Source: Kiloniellaceae bacterium (GTDB lineage: Bacteria > Pseudomonadota > Alphaproteobacteria > Kiloniellales > J153). From it: DNA of 64,000 nucleotides. Numbering within the stretch: the first letter of the stretch is position 1; each line of letters opens with the position of its first letter. The notes beneath the pieces were generated by a model, which was not told the DNA's origin, searched no databases, and saw nothing but the letters and a program-made list of their open reading frames with translations. The stretch lies in the NCBI GenBank assembly GCA_021776115.1, contig JAJFGN010000004.1, positions 124,001 through 188,000 on the forward strand. The letters run 5' to 3'. Shown here in pieces: positions 46,136 through 54,854 of the stretch. The translations under genes and the position numbers were made by a program.

Positions 46136-46543
46136 ATGATTACGTTCGGCATTTGCCTTATTTATTACGGCGTCGCGCTGTTCCTGTATCAAATATACGG
46201 GTGGCTGAATGCGGGCGTGTGGACGCCGTTCCCAGTGAGCCGGGCTTGGGAGGGTTTCTTCGGATCGCCAGGATTATCGGACCCCTTCTTTAACAGCTTG
46301 ATAAATTGGTTCCTGGCATGGCCCTTGAGTATCGCCCTGCTAGCCGGGGGAGTTAGCGTGCTCGGTACAGTTTTCGGCTTCAGGCGAATCTTGGAGCGGC
46401 GGCAAAATCGTCTGCGCTTGAAGTGGCTTCTGGAACAGTGCGATGCGGCGGGCTACAAGCCCTGGGCCGTACCGAAGGTCTTACGTGAGCTCGATGACCG
46501 TTTGAAGAACGAGAAGATCGCGCGCCAAGAAAAGGTCAGCTAA
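46136..46543 (+). CDS. Two-to-three-pass membrane protein of unknown function
   Basis: The 135-residue protein has hydrophobic segments MITFGICLIYYGVALFLYQI and NWFLAWPLSIALLAGGVSVL and a charged C-terminal helix (RRILERRQNRLRLKWLLEQ) likely in the cytoplasm. No domain is recognised. An AT-rich 100-bp stretch upstream (46029-46130) likely holds the promoter. The ATG at 46136 follows GGAGAAAAC. Confidence 0.72.
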   Translation: MITFGICLIYYGVALFLYQIYGWLNAGVWTPFPVSRAWEGFFGSPGLSDPFFNSLINWFLAWPLSIALLAGGVSVLGTVFGFRRILERRQNRLRLKWLLEQCDAAGYKPWAVPKVLRELDDRLKNEKIARQEKVS

Positions 46544-46702
46544 GTCGGCTTCCCCGCGCCTTCACATTCCGGTTATGATGGCAAGTACCGCTGCGGCTGA
46601 GCGCTCATGAATATGGCCTGGCCCGGCAACACCGCGATTGGGCGGTCCGTCGAAATGTATGCTCGCGGGGCCCGCCCAGTCCGATGAGGAGAGGGCAATA
46701 CG

Positions 46703-47137
46703 ATGAAGGTCCGAGCCATGCTCGCCCTTAAGGGCGATAACGTCCTAACCGTTCGCACCGACGCCACAATCAAGACCGCGGTCGGGACCCTAAAATCGGA
46801 GAAGATTGGCGCCCTGATTGTTAGCGACGACGGTTCCAAGGTCCAAGGCATCTTGTCCGAACGGGACGTCGTACGCGGCCTGGTAACGCACGGCGCATCC
46901 TTGCTCGATATGCGGGTCGCCGATTTTATGACCTCCAACGTGAAGACCTGCGGCATGGACGACAATATTCAGGATATCATGTCGCAAATGACACGGAGCC
47001 GAATCCGCCACCTTCCTGCCGTCGATAACGGCGCACTGCGTGGCATGATCAGTATCGGCGATGTGGTGAAGATCCGGCTGGAGGAGCTAGAGACTGAAGC
47101 AAACGCTTTGCGCGACTACGTCGCGGGGCGAACCTAG
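46703..47137 (+). CDS. CBS-domain pair protein
   Basis: The 144-residue protein is two CBS motifs: the first includes KIGALIVSDDGSKVQGILSE and the second IRHLPAVDNGALRGMISIGD. Such stand-alone pairs bind adenosyl ligands (AMP, ATP or SAM) and act as energy or stress sensors. ATG 46703 follows AGGAGAGGGC. No enzyme domain is attached. It is single, between two unrelated genes. Confidence 0.93.
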   Translation: MKVRAMLALKGDNVLTVRTDATIKTAVGTLKSEKIGALIVSDDGSKVQGILSERDVVRGLVTHGASLLDMRVADFMTSNVKTCGMDDNIQDIMSQMTRSRIRHLPAVDNGALRGMISIGDVVKIRLEELETEANALRDYVAGRT

Positions 47138-47188
47138 CGAGACAGGGGCCGGAACCGGCCGCGCGGCAAGGCTTTAAGGAGATCCGAT

Positions 47189-47905
47189 TTGCGTCGTTTT
47201 GCTGAACTGATGGCCTTGATACTGGCCGTCGCCGTTGTCCTGGGCGCAAGCCATGCCTCGGCCGATTCTTGGAAGTCGAAAAAGGGTAAGTCCAAAGGAA
47301 AGCATGCGGAACGCTACGAAGTTGGCGACTGTACTTACAAAATCAAGTCCAACGCCAAGGGTCACAGCAAGAAGATGAAATGCCGCGGGAACGCTCGCTT
47401 CAGCAGCGGCCCCCCGCCTTGGGCACCGGCTCACGGTTACCGCGCCAAGAATAAAGGCCGCCGTTCGGAACAAGGACCCTATGTCCCGCCGTTCGATCTC
47501 AGTTTAGGTCAGTGTAACCGTTCGGCACTGGGCGCGGTTCTCGGCGGCGGCGCCGGCGCCGCGATCGGATCGCAGATCGGTAGCGGCGACGGCCGTACCG
47601 CCGCAATCCTGGGCGGAACAATTATAGGCATTCTGGTTGGCGGCAACATCGGGCAAATGATGGACGATCTCGACCAGAACTGCGTTGGTCAGGCTCTCGA
47701 ACATGCGCCGGACGGCCAGGCGATTATCTGGAACGACGGGCAATCTGACGCCCAGTATCAGGTCGCGCCGGTTCAGACCCTCCAAACCGACGATGGCCAG
47801 TATTGCCGGGAATACACGGCGACCGCGACCGTCGGCGGTCAGAAGCAAAACAGCTATGGCATGGCCTGCCGCCAAGCAGACGGATCTTGGAAAATTCGCA
47901 GCTAA
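47189..47905 (+). CDS. Exported 17-kDa surface-antigen-like protein with glycine zipper
   Basis: The 238-residue protein begins at TTG 47189 behind AAGGAG, has a signal peptide ending ASHASA, a basic region (SKKGKSKGKHAERYEVGDC), a glycine-zipper segment ALGAVLGGGAGAAIGSQIG with TIIGILVGGNIGQ, and the surface-antigen domain with YCREYTATATVGGQ. The family (RickA 17-kDa antigen, outer membrane-associated) is common in alphaproteobacteria. A related protein without the zipper follows at 48042. Confidence 0.85.
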   Translation: MRRFAELMALILAVAVVLGASHASADSWKSKKGKSKGKHAERYEVGDCTYKIKSNAKGHSKKMKCRGNARFSSGPPPWAPAHGYRAKNKGRRSEQGPYVPPFDLSLGQCNRSALGAVLGGGAGAAIGSQIGSGDGRTAAILGGTIIGILVGGNIGQMMDDLDQNCVGQALEHAPDGQAIIWNDGQSDAQYQVAPVQTLQTDDGQYCREYTATATVGGQKQNSYGMACRQADGSWKIRS

Positions 47906-47928
47906 AAGCCGCTTTTACAGGATGTTCG

Positions 47929-47960
47929 CGCGGTAACCTTGAGCTTGCTTGGTTACCGCG
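47929..47960. terminator. Perfect 10-bp stem-loop between the two surface-antigen-like genes
   Basis: Arms CGCGGTAACC at 47929-47938 and GGTTACCGCG at 47951-47960 are perfect complements around a 12-base loop. It lies just after the first gene's stop and before the second gene's start. It lacks a T-run, so it could be a weak terminator, an RNA-stability element or a regulator site rather than a classical terminator. Confidence 0.5.
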
Positions 47961-48041
47961 GGGATGTTTGTGCGCGTCCTTCGTAATACTGATCACGGCT
48001 GGAAACGATCCGCCGCCATGATCCTAACGGAGGAGGCGAAG

Positions 48042-48707
48042 ATGACACGCAGATTAGGTTGGTTAATAGGGGCTCTGGCGCTTGGCCTCTGGGCCTGGTC
48101 GCCAAACGCCGCCCAGGCGGATAGCGGGCACCGGGAAAAAGCTGAAAAGCATTACAAGCAGGACCGCGATTACCGAGACTATCGCGGGGAACGAGGGCAC
48201 GCGAAACACCGGCACGGGCACAAGCGCGATCGCGGGTACCGCGCGCGCGACTATCGCCGTTATGGCCATCCCTTTCGCGGACCTCGCTATGGCGGCCGTG
48301 GTGCCGGAAAATACATTTACGACGACGGTTATTGCCGCACCACTTACAAATACGGGAAACACGGAAGCAAGTATCGCGTTCGCTGCCGGGACGATGATTT
48401 CCGTGGACGCCGCTCGGACCGGTACGAGCGCCGTGGAAGTGGCTACGGGCGTGGCGGCAACGTCATCGTGATTCAACCGAACTATGTCGCGCAAACGCTG
48501 GACAACGCTTCCGACGGCCAGTCGATCGTGTGGAACGATTCGCGGGAACGGACCCAGTATGAGATCGTGCCAACCAAATCGTATCAAACCGGTAATGGCC
48601 GCTATTGCCGCGAGTACTTGAACACGGCGACCGTCGGCGGCCAGAGTCGCCAGGTCTATGGACAGGCTTGCCGTCAGGAAGATGGTTCCTGGGAGATCGT
48701 CCGCTAA
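48042..48707 (+). CDS. Exported surface-antigen-like protein, basic N-terminal half
   Basis: The 221-residue protein has a signal peptide ending near NAAQA and a strongly basic, Arg/Tyr/His/Gly-rich stretch (HRHGHKRDRGYRARDYRR) to about residue 140. It ends in the same domain as the gene at 47189: IVWNDSRERTQYEIVPTKS with YCREYLNTATVGGQ and GQACRQEDGSWEI. It lacks the glycine zipper. The start at 48042 is fixed by GGAGGAGGCGAAG. It probably interacts with envelope components; the exact role is unknown. Confidence 0.82.
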   Translation: MTRRLGWLIGALALGLWAWSPNAAQADSGHREKAEKHYKQDRDYRDYRGERGHAKHRHGHKRDRGYRARDYRRYGHPFRGPRYGGRGAGKYIYDDGYCRTTYKYGKHGSKYRVRCRDDDFRGRRSDRYERRGSGYGRGGNVIVIQPNYVAQTLDNASDGQSIVWNDSRERTQYEIVPTKSYQTGNGRYCREYLNTATVGGQSRQVYGQACRQEDGSWEIVR

Positions 48708-48747
48708 GGAGGCGCATCACATCCGCACCGTTAGCGCGAATAGCGTC

Positions 48748-50805
48748 TCAGGCCGCCTTCCAGGATGGAAGGCGCGCCTCTTCCACGGCATGGCACGCGA
48801 TCGAGGTGCCCTCCACCATAATACTTTTCGGCGTCTCGGTGCGGCAGCGGTCATTGGCGAAGGGGCAACGCGGATGGAAAGCACAGCCGGACGGCGGATC
48901 GATGGGGCTTGGGACCTCACCCTCCACCTGCGTTCTCTGGGTCCCGGTTTTTGAAATATCCGGCACGGCATCGAGCAGCATGCGCGTATAGGGATGCAGC
49001 GGATGAGTAAATAACCGGTGCGTCGCCGACCACTCCACGATCCGGCCGAGGTACATGACACCGACCTTGGTCGAGATGTGATGGACGACCGCCAAGTCGT
49101 GACTGATGAACAGATACGTCAGACCTAGCGAGCGCTGCAAATCCACCATCAAGTTCAGAATCTGCGCTTGGACCGAGACATCGAGCGCCGACGTCGGCTC
49201 ATCGCACACCAGGAACTCCGGCTCACCGCCCAGGGCTCGCGCGATAGATATCCGCTGCCTCTGGCCGCCGGAGAATTCATGCGGGTACTTGTCTCCGTCC
49301 AAAGGCGACATCCCGACTTGCCGCAAAAGCTCGCCGACTCGGGCCGACACCCCGCCATTTGCGGCTCGGCGCGATCTGGGAATCGACTCGGCGACGATTT
49401 CGGATACCCGCCAACGCGGATTCAGTGAGGCCTGCGGGTCCTGAAAAATCATTTGCATCTTGTGCTGGACGGATTGGTTGCGCGCCCTTTCTTCTCGCGT
49501 GCTCAAGGACGCGCCGTCGTAGCTAATGGTTCCCGCCGTCGCGTCGAAGAGACCTACGATTGTCCGGGCCACGGTCGATTTACCGCAGCCAGATTCGCCC
49601 ACCAGCCCGAAGGTTTCGCCCCGAACGATGGAAATATCCAGCCCGTCGACGGCTTGCACGATCCGGCGTCCCGTGCGCTCGAGAATTCGCGTGAGCAGGG
49701 GCGGCGACACGTCGAAATATTGCTTGAGCCCCTCGGCCTCGATCAGCGGCTTCGCCGATGCGGTGCCGTTGATACGTGGGCTGTCTCGATTCGTTTTTGC
49801 CGCCGCCCGCACGGGTAGAGGAGTCTGCGCTTGGTTGGAATCGTCATAAAGCCAGCAAGCCACGCGCGACGATCCCACCGCAATTAGTTCCGGGCGCTCG
49901 ACGCTGCAGCGATCGAACGCCTGCGGACAGCGTGGGTGGTAGCGGCAGCCCGGCGGGGTTTCGTTCAAGCGCGGCATGGATCCGTCGATCTGAACCAGCC
50001 GCTCGACCTCTTCTCCGATCGAGGGAATCGATCCCATCAAACCGATCGTATAGGGCAGGCGGGCGCTATGAATAACGTCGGAAACCGGCCCGATCTCGCC
50101 GATCCGGCCCGCGTACATGACGGCCACGCGATCGGCGGTCTCCGAGATCACGCCCATGTCATGAGTAATCAGCATGATCGCGCTGCCATGCTGGGAACAC
50201 AGCCGCTTCAAGAGGACGATGATCTGCGCTTGGATCGATACATCGAGCGCGGTGGTCGGCTCGTCCGCGATGATCAGTTTGGGGTCGGCGCAGAGGGCCA
50301 AGGCGATGACGACCCGTTGGCGCATACCGCCCGAGAATTGGTGCGGGTAATGATCGATGCGCTCCGCCGCGGCCGGAATGCCGACCTCTCTGAGAAGTTC
50401 CAATGCCCGCGTCCGGGCCTGCCGCGCCGTAAGCGGCAGATGGGCGACGATTGTATCCGTAATCTGCCGGCCAACCGTATGCAGCGGATTGAGGCTGGTG
50501 AGGGGATCCTGAAAAATCGCGCCGATATGACGGCCGCGTATCCGGCGAATATCGGCGTCCGGCAGGTTATCGATCCGCTGACCGTCGAACACGATCTCGC
50601 CGCCGGCGATCTTTCCGGGCGGCTCCAAGAGTCCAATAATCGCGGCGCCGGTCATCGATTTTCCGGCGCCGGACTCGCCAACGACACCCAGGACTTCGCC
50701 CGGGTCGATATGCAACGACAGATCGTCGATCGCGACCAAGGTGCCATGCCGCGTGGGGAACTCAACCCGAAGGTTCCTGACCTCTAATAGCGGTGCCTTG
50801 GCCAT
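48748..50805 (-). CDS. Fused double ATPase of a peptide-type ABC importer (DppD-DppF type)
   Basis: The 685-residue protein combines two full ABC ATPase domains. The first has Walker A GVVGESGAGKSMTGAAI, signature HQFSGGMRQRVVIA and LIIADEPTTALDV. The second has Walker A GLVGESGCGKSTVART, HEFSGGQRQRISIA and FLVCDEPTSALDV. Each half ends with an oligopeptide-type motif (GCRYHPRCPQAF; GCAFHPRCPFAND). The ATG at 50805 is used because the family begins LLEVRNLRVEF; the frame from 50919 lies within the permease gene. It works with the two permeases upstream. Fused DppDF forms occur in other transporters such as YejF. Confidence 0.93.
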   Translation of the reverse strand: MAKAPLLEVRNLRVEFPTRHGTLVAIDDLSLHIDPGEVLGVVGESGAGKSMTGAAIIGLLEPPGKIAGGEIVFDGQRIDNLPDADIRRIRGRHIGAIFQDPLTSLNPLHTVGRQITDTIVAHLPLTARQARTRALELLREVGIPAAAERIDHYPHQFSGGMRQRVVIALALCADPKLIIADEPTTALDVSIQAQIIVLLKRLCSQHGSAIMLITHDMGVISETADRVAVMYAGRIGEIGPVSDVIHSARLPYTIGLMGSIPSIGEEVERLVQIDGSMPRLNETPPGCRYHPRCPQAFDRCSVERPELIAVGSSRVACWLYDDSNQAQTPLPVRAAAKTNRDSPRINGTASAKPLIEAEGLKQYFDVSPPLLTRILERTGRRIVQAVDGLDISIVRGETFGLVGESGCGKSTVARTIVGLFDATAGTISYDGASLSTREERARNQSVQHKMQMIFQDPQASLNPRWRVSEIVAESIPRSRRAANGGVSARVGELLRQVGMSPLDGDKYPHEFSGGQRQRISIARALGGEPEFLVCDEPTSALDVSVQAQILNLMVDLQRSLGLTYLFISHDLAVVHHISTKVGVMYLGRIVEWSATHRLFTHPLHPYTRMLLDAVPDISKTGTQRTQVEGEVPSPIDPPSGCAFHPRCPFANDRCRTETPKSIMVEGTSIACHAVEEARLPSWKAA

Positions 50806-50813
50806 AGTGCGCT

Positions 50814-51764
50814 TTACCGCAACTTCGGGTTCAAGGCATCGCGCAACCAGTCGCCGAGCAAATTGACCGATAGGCCCATAATCGCCAGGGCGATACCTGG
50901 GAAGATGGTAATCCACCACTCGCCCGAGAACAGGAAATCGTTGCCGACCCGTATGAGGGTCCCCAGCGAAGGTTGAGTTGGGGGCACACCGACACCGAGA
51001 AAGGAAAGCGTGGCTTCGGTGACGATCGCGAGCGCCAGGCTTATGGTCGCGATCACGAGCACCGGACCCATGACGTTCGGCAGGAGGTGCCGGAACATGA
51101 TGTACGCCGTGCCCTTGCCGGAAACCCTAGCCGCTTGAACATAGTCCTTGCTCTTCTCGACCATGGTGGTTGCCCGCACGGTGCGGGCGAACTGGACCCA
51201 GTAAGCCAGGGATATTGCCGAAATGACGACCACAAAGGCGATGTTTCCATGAGCCCCGGGCCCCAGGATGCTGCGGATCACACCATCGATGAGCAGGGCA
51301 ATCAGGATATCCGGGAAGCTGAGTTGCACCTCGGCGATGCGCATGATCACGGCATCCAAGCGCCCGCCAACGTAACCGCTGATAAGACCGAGCGTGACCC
51401 CCAAGGTCGCCGCGATCAAGACACTGGCAAACCCGACGCCCAAGGAAATTCGCGATCCGTGAATTATCGTCGATAGCACATCGCGCCCGGCATTATCCGT
51501 GCCCAACAGGAATCGGCTATCCCCTCCGTCGATCCAGGCCGGCGGCAAGAACGAGTCTAGGATACTGACGCTCGCCATGTCATAGGGATCGTGGGGCGCG
51601 ACCCAAGGTGCGAACAAGGCGCTCAGCAAATAGATCAGCGTGACGATCCCGGCGGCTACCGTTACCTTGGAACGCCGAAAGCTATAGGCAAGATCGCTGT
51701 TCCAAGCGCGCTTTACTAAACCTGTGGCGGCGGCAGAACCCGCCAATTGTGATGACTGGCTCAT
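50814..51764 (-). CDS. ABC transporter permease, DppC type
   Basis: The 316-residue protein has six hydrophobic segments and the EAA loop AARVSGKGTAYIMFRHLLPN, with the N-terminal OppC-type region (RRSKVTVAAGIVTL). It forms the membrane channel with the DppB-type permease. Its start at 51764 overlaps the preceding permease stop by four bases (ATGA), and the ATPase gene follows after eight bases. The four-component importer takes up peptides, nickel or other small compounds; the substrate is unknown. Confidence 0.94.
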   Translation of the reverse strand: MSQSSQLAGSAAATGLVKRAWNSDLAYSFRRSKVTVAAGIVTLIYLLSALFAPWVAPHDPYDMASVSILDSFLPPAWIDGGDSRFLLGTDNAGRDVLSTIIHGSRISLGVGFASVLIAATLGVTLGLISGYVGGRLDAVIMRIAEVQLSFPDILIALLIDGVIRSILGPGAHGNIAFVVVISAISLAYWVQFARTVRATTMVEKSKDYVQAARVSGKGTAYIMFRHLLPNVMGPVLVIATISLALAIVTEATLSFLGVGVPPTQPSLGTLIRVGNDFLFSGEWWITIFPGIALAIMGLSVNLLGDWLRDALNPKLR

Positions 51765-52741
51765 GCCCGAACACCGCGCCCGACCCGCAGCCGCGGATCG
51801 ACAAAGTAATACAGCAGATCGACGACCAAATTTATGATCACGAAGAAGCTGGCGATCAAAAGCAAGTAGGTCGACATAACCGGAATATCGACTTCGTTAA
51901 TTGCTTGAATGAACATCAGGCCGACACCCGGCCACTGGAAGACTGTTTCGGTAATGATCGCGAACGCGATGATCGACCCGAGCTGTAAGCCGGTAATGGT
52001 GATCACCGGGACCAGCGTGTTCATGAGCGCATAGCCGAAATGAACGGTGCGATTGGAAAGGCCGCGCGCGCGCGCGAATTTGATGTAGTCGGCGCGCAGC
52101 ACTTCCAGCATTTCCGAGCGCACCAGGCGCATGATCAAGGTCATCTGAAACAACGCCAGGGTGATCGCCGGCATGATGAGGGCCTTCAACCCGCTCGCCG
52201 TCAAGAGCCCGGTACTCCAAAAGCCGAGTTGCACGACCTCGCCTCTGCCGAAAGAGGGGAGAAGTTGAAACTGAACGGAGAAAATGAAAATCAGTAAGAT
52301 ACCGATTAGGAACGTCGGCAAGGAAACGCCGACCAAAGATCCCGATAGGATCAGGTGTGAAAACCAAGACTCACGGTTAAGCGCGGTGAAAATTCCGGCC
52401 GGAATTCCGATTCCGAGAGCGATTAGGGCGGATAAGATACTTAGCTCGAGCGTCGCCGGAAGGCGCTCCGCGATGATGGAAGCGACCTTACGTTTCTGCT
52501 GGTACGAGATTCCGAATTCCAACTGCACTGCTCGGCCGACGAAGCGAACGAACTGAACCGGCGCCGGGTCGTTCAAACCCAGCGATTCTCTCAGCTCTTC
52601 GCGTTTTTCATCGGAAGATTGGATTCCGACCAGATTAGCGATCGGATCGCCGACATAAGTGAATAGCGAAAACGAGATTGCCGCCACGCACAGCATCACG
52701 ACTAAGGACTGCAACACGCGCGCCAAGATGTAGGAAATCAA
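51761..52741 (-). CDS. ABC transporter permease, DppB type
   Basis: The 326-residue protein has the typical DppB N-terminus (YILARVLQSLVVMLCVAAIS), the GDPIANLVG segment, and an EAA loop (YIKFARARGLSNRTVHFGYA). It ends with a membrane segment and FVDPRLRVGRG. Together with the DppC-type permease it forms the channel. A 354-bp gap with an inverted-repeat element and a terminator separates it from the substrate-binding-protein gene upstream. Confidence 0.94.
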   Translation of the reverse strand: MISYILARVLQSLVVMLCVAAISFSLFTYVGDPIANLVGIQSSDEKREELRESLGLNDPAPVQFVRFVGRAVQLEFGISYQQKRKVASIIAERLPATLELSILSALIALGIGIPAGIFTALNRESWFSHLILSGSLVGVSLPTFLIGILLIFIFSVQFQLLPSFGRGEVVQLGFWSTGLLTASGLKALIMPAITLALFQMTLIMRLVRSEMLEVLRADYIKFARARGLSNRTVHFGYALMNTLVPVITITGLQLGSIIAFAIITETVFQWPGVGLMFIQAINEVDIPVMSTYLLLIASFFVIINLVVDLLYYFVDPRLRVGRGVRA

Positions 52742-52762
52742 GGCGACCCCCGAATGATCATG

Positions 52763-53030
52763 CTAGAGCCTGATCCGTTCATATTGAACCATTTGATGGC
52801 GCCAAATCAGGCCACTCGGCTAGGCGCGGAACGCCGCGCGATGTGGGGCATCGGGCAAGTTCCGTAACGACGACGATGGGCTGATTTGGCCCACCGGAGG
52901 CCGGTTTTTCGCGCCCGCCGGACGTCGTTACGGCCCACTTGTGGTCATAAAGACCACGGGGTAGCCCGGGCCAAGCCAGCAGACGCTAAAAACCGGTCAA
53001 ATGATTCAATATGAACGGATCAGGCTCTAG
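52763..53030. mobile_element. 268-bp MITE-like element with 34-bp terminal inverted repeats (element 2)
   Basis: The ends 52763-52796 and 52997-53030 are inverted repeats matching at 33 of 34 positions. Inner pairs (AAATCAG with CTGATTT; CGTAACGACG with CGTCGTTACG) give a cruciform-like fold. The motif at 52838-52853 is shared with element 1 (13705-13720) at 15 of 16 positions. There is no transposase. It lies inside the ABC transporter operon, between the binding-protein terminator and the first permease, so it may also affect operon expression. Confidence 0.7.
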
Positions 53031-53033
53031 GGT

Positions 53034-53078
53034 TGAGAAAAAGAAAGAGGCTCGGGAGCAAAACTTCCGAGCCTCTTT
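53034..53078 (-). terminator. Rho-independent terminator after the ABC substrate-binding-protein gene
   Basis: A 12-bp stem (AAAGAGGCTCGG with CCGAGCCTCTTT) has an 11-base loop, and on the minus strand is followed by a T-rich run (CTTTTTCTC). It lies 18 bp after the stop of the binding-protein gene at 53096. It would reduce read-through to the permeases, a common way to make more binding protein than channel. Confidence 0.85.
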
Positions 53079-53095
53079 CGGTTATCGAATCGTGC

Positions 53096-54679
53096 CTATT
53101 TCATATTGATGTACCAGAATTGCAAGGCGTTGTCCGCACGCTGCGCGACGGTGACACCGTTCCGTACACCCCAGGATAGTGCCTGCTGGTGCAGCGGAAT
53201 GTATCCGACTTCGTCTTTCACGATGCCGAAGGCCTCGTCGATCATTTCCTGGCGTTTCTTGGCATCGGTTTCCGAGGAGATCTTCTTCGAAAGCTCGGTC
53301 ACCCGCGCATTGCCGTACCCGCCACCGTTCCAGGCAAGGCCGCCGTCGGCCGGGGGCACCATCAGATGCGCGATCACCGAACCGGCGTCCTGATCGTCGG
53401 GAATCCAGCCCAGCAGATACATGCTGATATCGTGCTCCTTGAGCTTGGCGAAAAACTTGCTCTTGGGTTGGGCGAGTAGATCTACGTTAACGCCAACGCG
53501 CGCGAACATGCCCGCGACCGCCTGGCAGATCTGCTCGTCGTTGACATAGCGGTTGTTCGGGCAATCGAGCTGGATATCGAAGCCGTCCGCGTAACCGGCA
53601 TCGCTAAGCAACTTTTTCGATGTCGCCGGATCGTAAGGCAAGCGGCCATTGAGGGCCTCGTTGTATCCGCCCAGCTTCGGCGCCAGAAGCAAACCGGCGG
53701 GAGTGGAGGCGCCGCGCATGACCTTGGACTTAATGGCATCGATGTCGATTGCCTGATAGAGCGCTTGCCTTACCCGCTTGTCCTTAAGCGGGTTCTTGCC
53801 TTTCACGGACGAGTAGAGAAGCTCATCGCGTTCCTGATCCATGCCCAGGAAAATCGTCCGCAGCTCCGGCCCCTGCAAAGCCGTGGCGACGCCCGAGGCG
53901 TTGATGCGATCGACGTCCTGAACCGGCGCCGGGAACATCAGGTCGAGTTCCCCGGACAACAGAGCCGCCGTGCGCGTCGCATCGGACCCAATCGGGGTCA
54001 GGACGACATCGGTCACGTTGAAGCTCTGGTTGCCGATGTCCCACCAGTCCTTGTTAAGCGTGAGCACGGTTTTCACGCCGGGCTCGCGGCTTACAAGCTT
54101 AAAGGCACCGGTCCCGTTAGCATTCAAGGTGGCATAGTTCTCGACATTCTTGTTGAGATCGACTGGGTCGACCGCGCCATTGGCTTCCGCCCACTGCTTA
54201 TCCATTATGACCAGCGGCGCGATGGTATTGAGCAGGATCGGATTGACGTTCTCGGTTACGATGTCGACCGTTCGGGCGTCGACCTCTTTGACGTCCGCGA
54301 TGCCGCCAACGTAGCTGTCCATGTCGGCGCCGTCGCGTTGGGCGCGCTTGAAGGAAAACACCACGTCGTCGGCGTCGAAGCTATTTCCGTTGTGGAACTT
54401 CACCCCCTCGCGCAGCTTGAAGCGCCAGGTTGTGGGGCTAACCAATTCCCAGCTAACCGCAAGCGCCGGCTCTAGCTGCAGATTTTCGTCGTAGCGAACC
54501 AGAGGCTCGTGAATGTTACTATGAAACGCGGTCGAGAAATTCTCCGCCAAGGCGTAAGGATCCATTGAGGCGACGTCGCCCTGGAACGCAAATCTGAACG
54601 TCTCGGCCTGCGCGGGAACCGCGGCTGAAATACCGGCCGCAATGGCCAATACTCCAGTTAACTTGATGATTCTTTGCAT
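53096..54679 (-). CDS. ABC transporter substrate-binding protein, family 5
   Basis: The 527-residue periplasmic protein has a signal peptide ending VPAQA and the family 5 motifs FAFQGDVASMDPYALAEN, LREGVKFHNGNSFDADDVVFSF, and VRQALYQAIDIDAI. It delivers a peptide-like ligand to the permeases encoded downstream. ATG 54679 follows GTGGAGC; an upstream in-frame ATG at 54715 adds residues before the signal peptide. It is first in the transporter operon. Confidence 0.94.
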   Translation of the reverse strand: MQRIIKLTGVLAIAAGISAAVPAQAETFRFAFQGDVASMDPYALAENFSTAFHSNIHEPLVRYDENLQLEPALAVSWELVSPTTWRFKLREGVKFHNGNSFDADDVVFSFKRAQRDGADMDSYVGGIADVKEVDARTVDIVTENVNPILLNTIAPLVIMDKQWAEANGAVDPVDLNKNVENYATLNANGTGAFKLVSREPGVKTVLTLNKDWWDIGNQSFNVTDVVLTPIGSDATRTAALLSGELDLMFPAPVQDVDRINASGVATALQGPELRTIFLGMDQERDELLYSSVKGKNPLKDKRVRQALYQAIDIDAIKSKVMRGASTPAGLLLAPKLGGYNEALNGRLPYDPATSKKLLSDAGYADGFDIQLDCPNNRYVNDEQICQAVAGMFARVGVNVDLLAQPKSKFFAKLKEHDISMYLLGWIPDDQDAGSVIAHLMVPPADGGLAWNGGGYGNARVTELSKKISSETDAKKRQEMIDEAFGIVKDEVGYIPLHQQALSWGVRNGVTVAQRADNALQFWYINMK

Positions 54680-54854
54680 TATGTTGCTCCACCCTGCACT
54701 TGTTATTAATACCATAATTGCCCAGGAGCGTATCCAAGGCCCTGACGGGTGTCAACTAACCGGCCCGGCCGTTGGCAAGGCGGTAAAATCCGCGCTACCA
54801 TGGCCAGCTTAGGGCGGCTGCGCCCCATATTGCGATTGCCGAAAGGGCCCGGTT

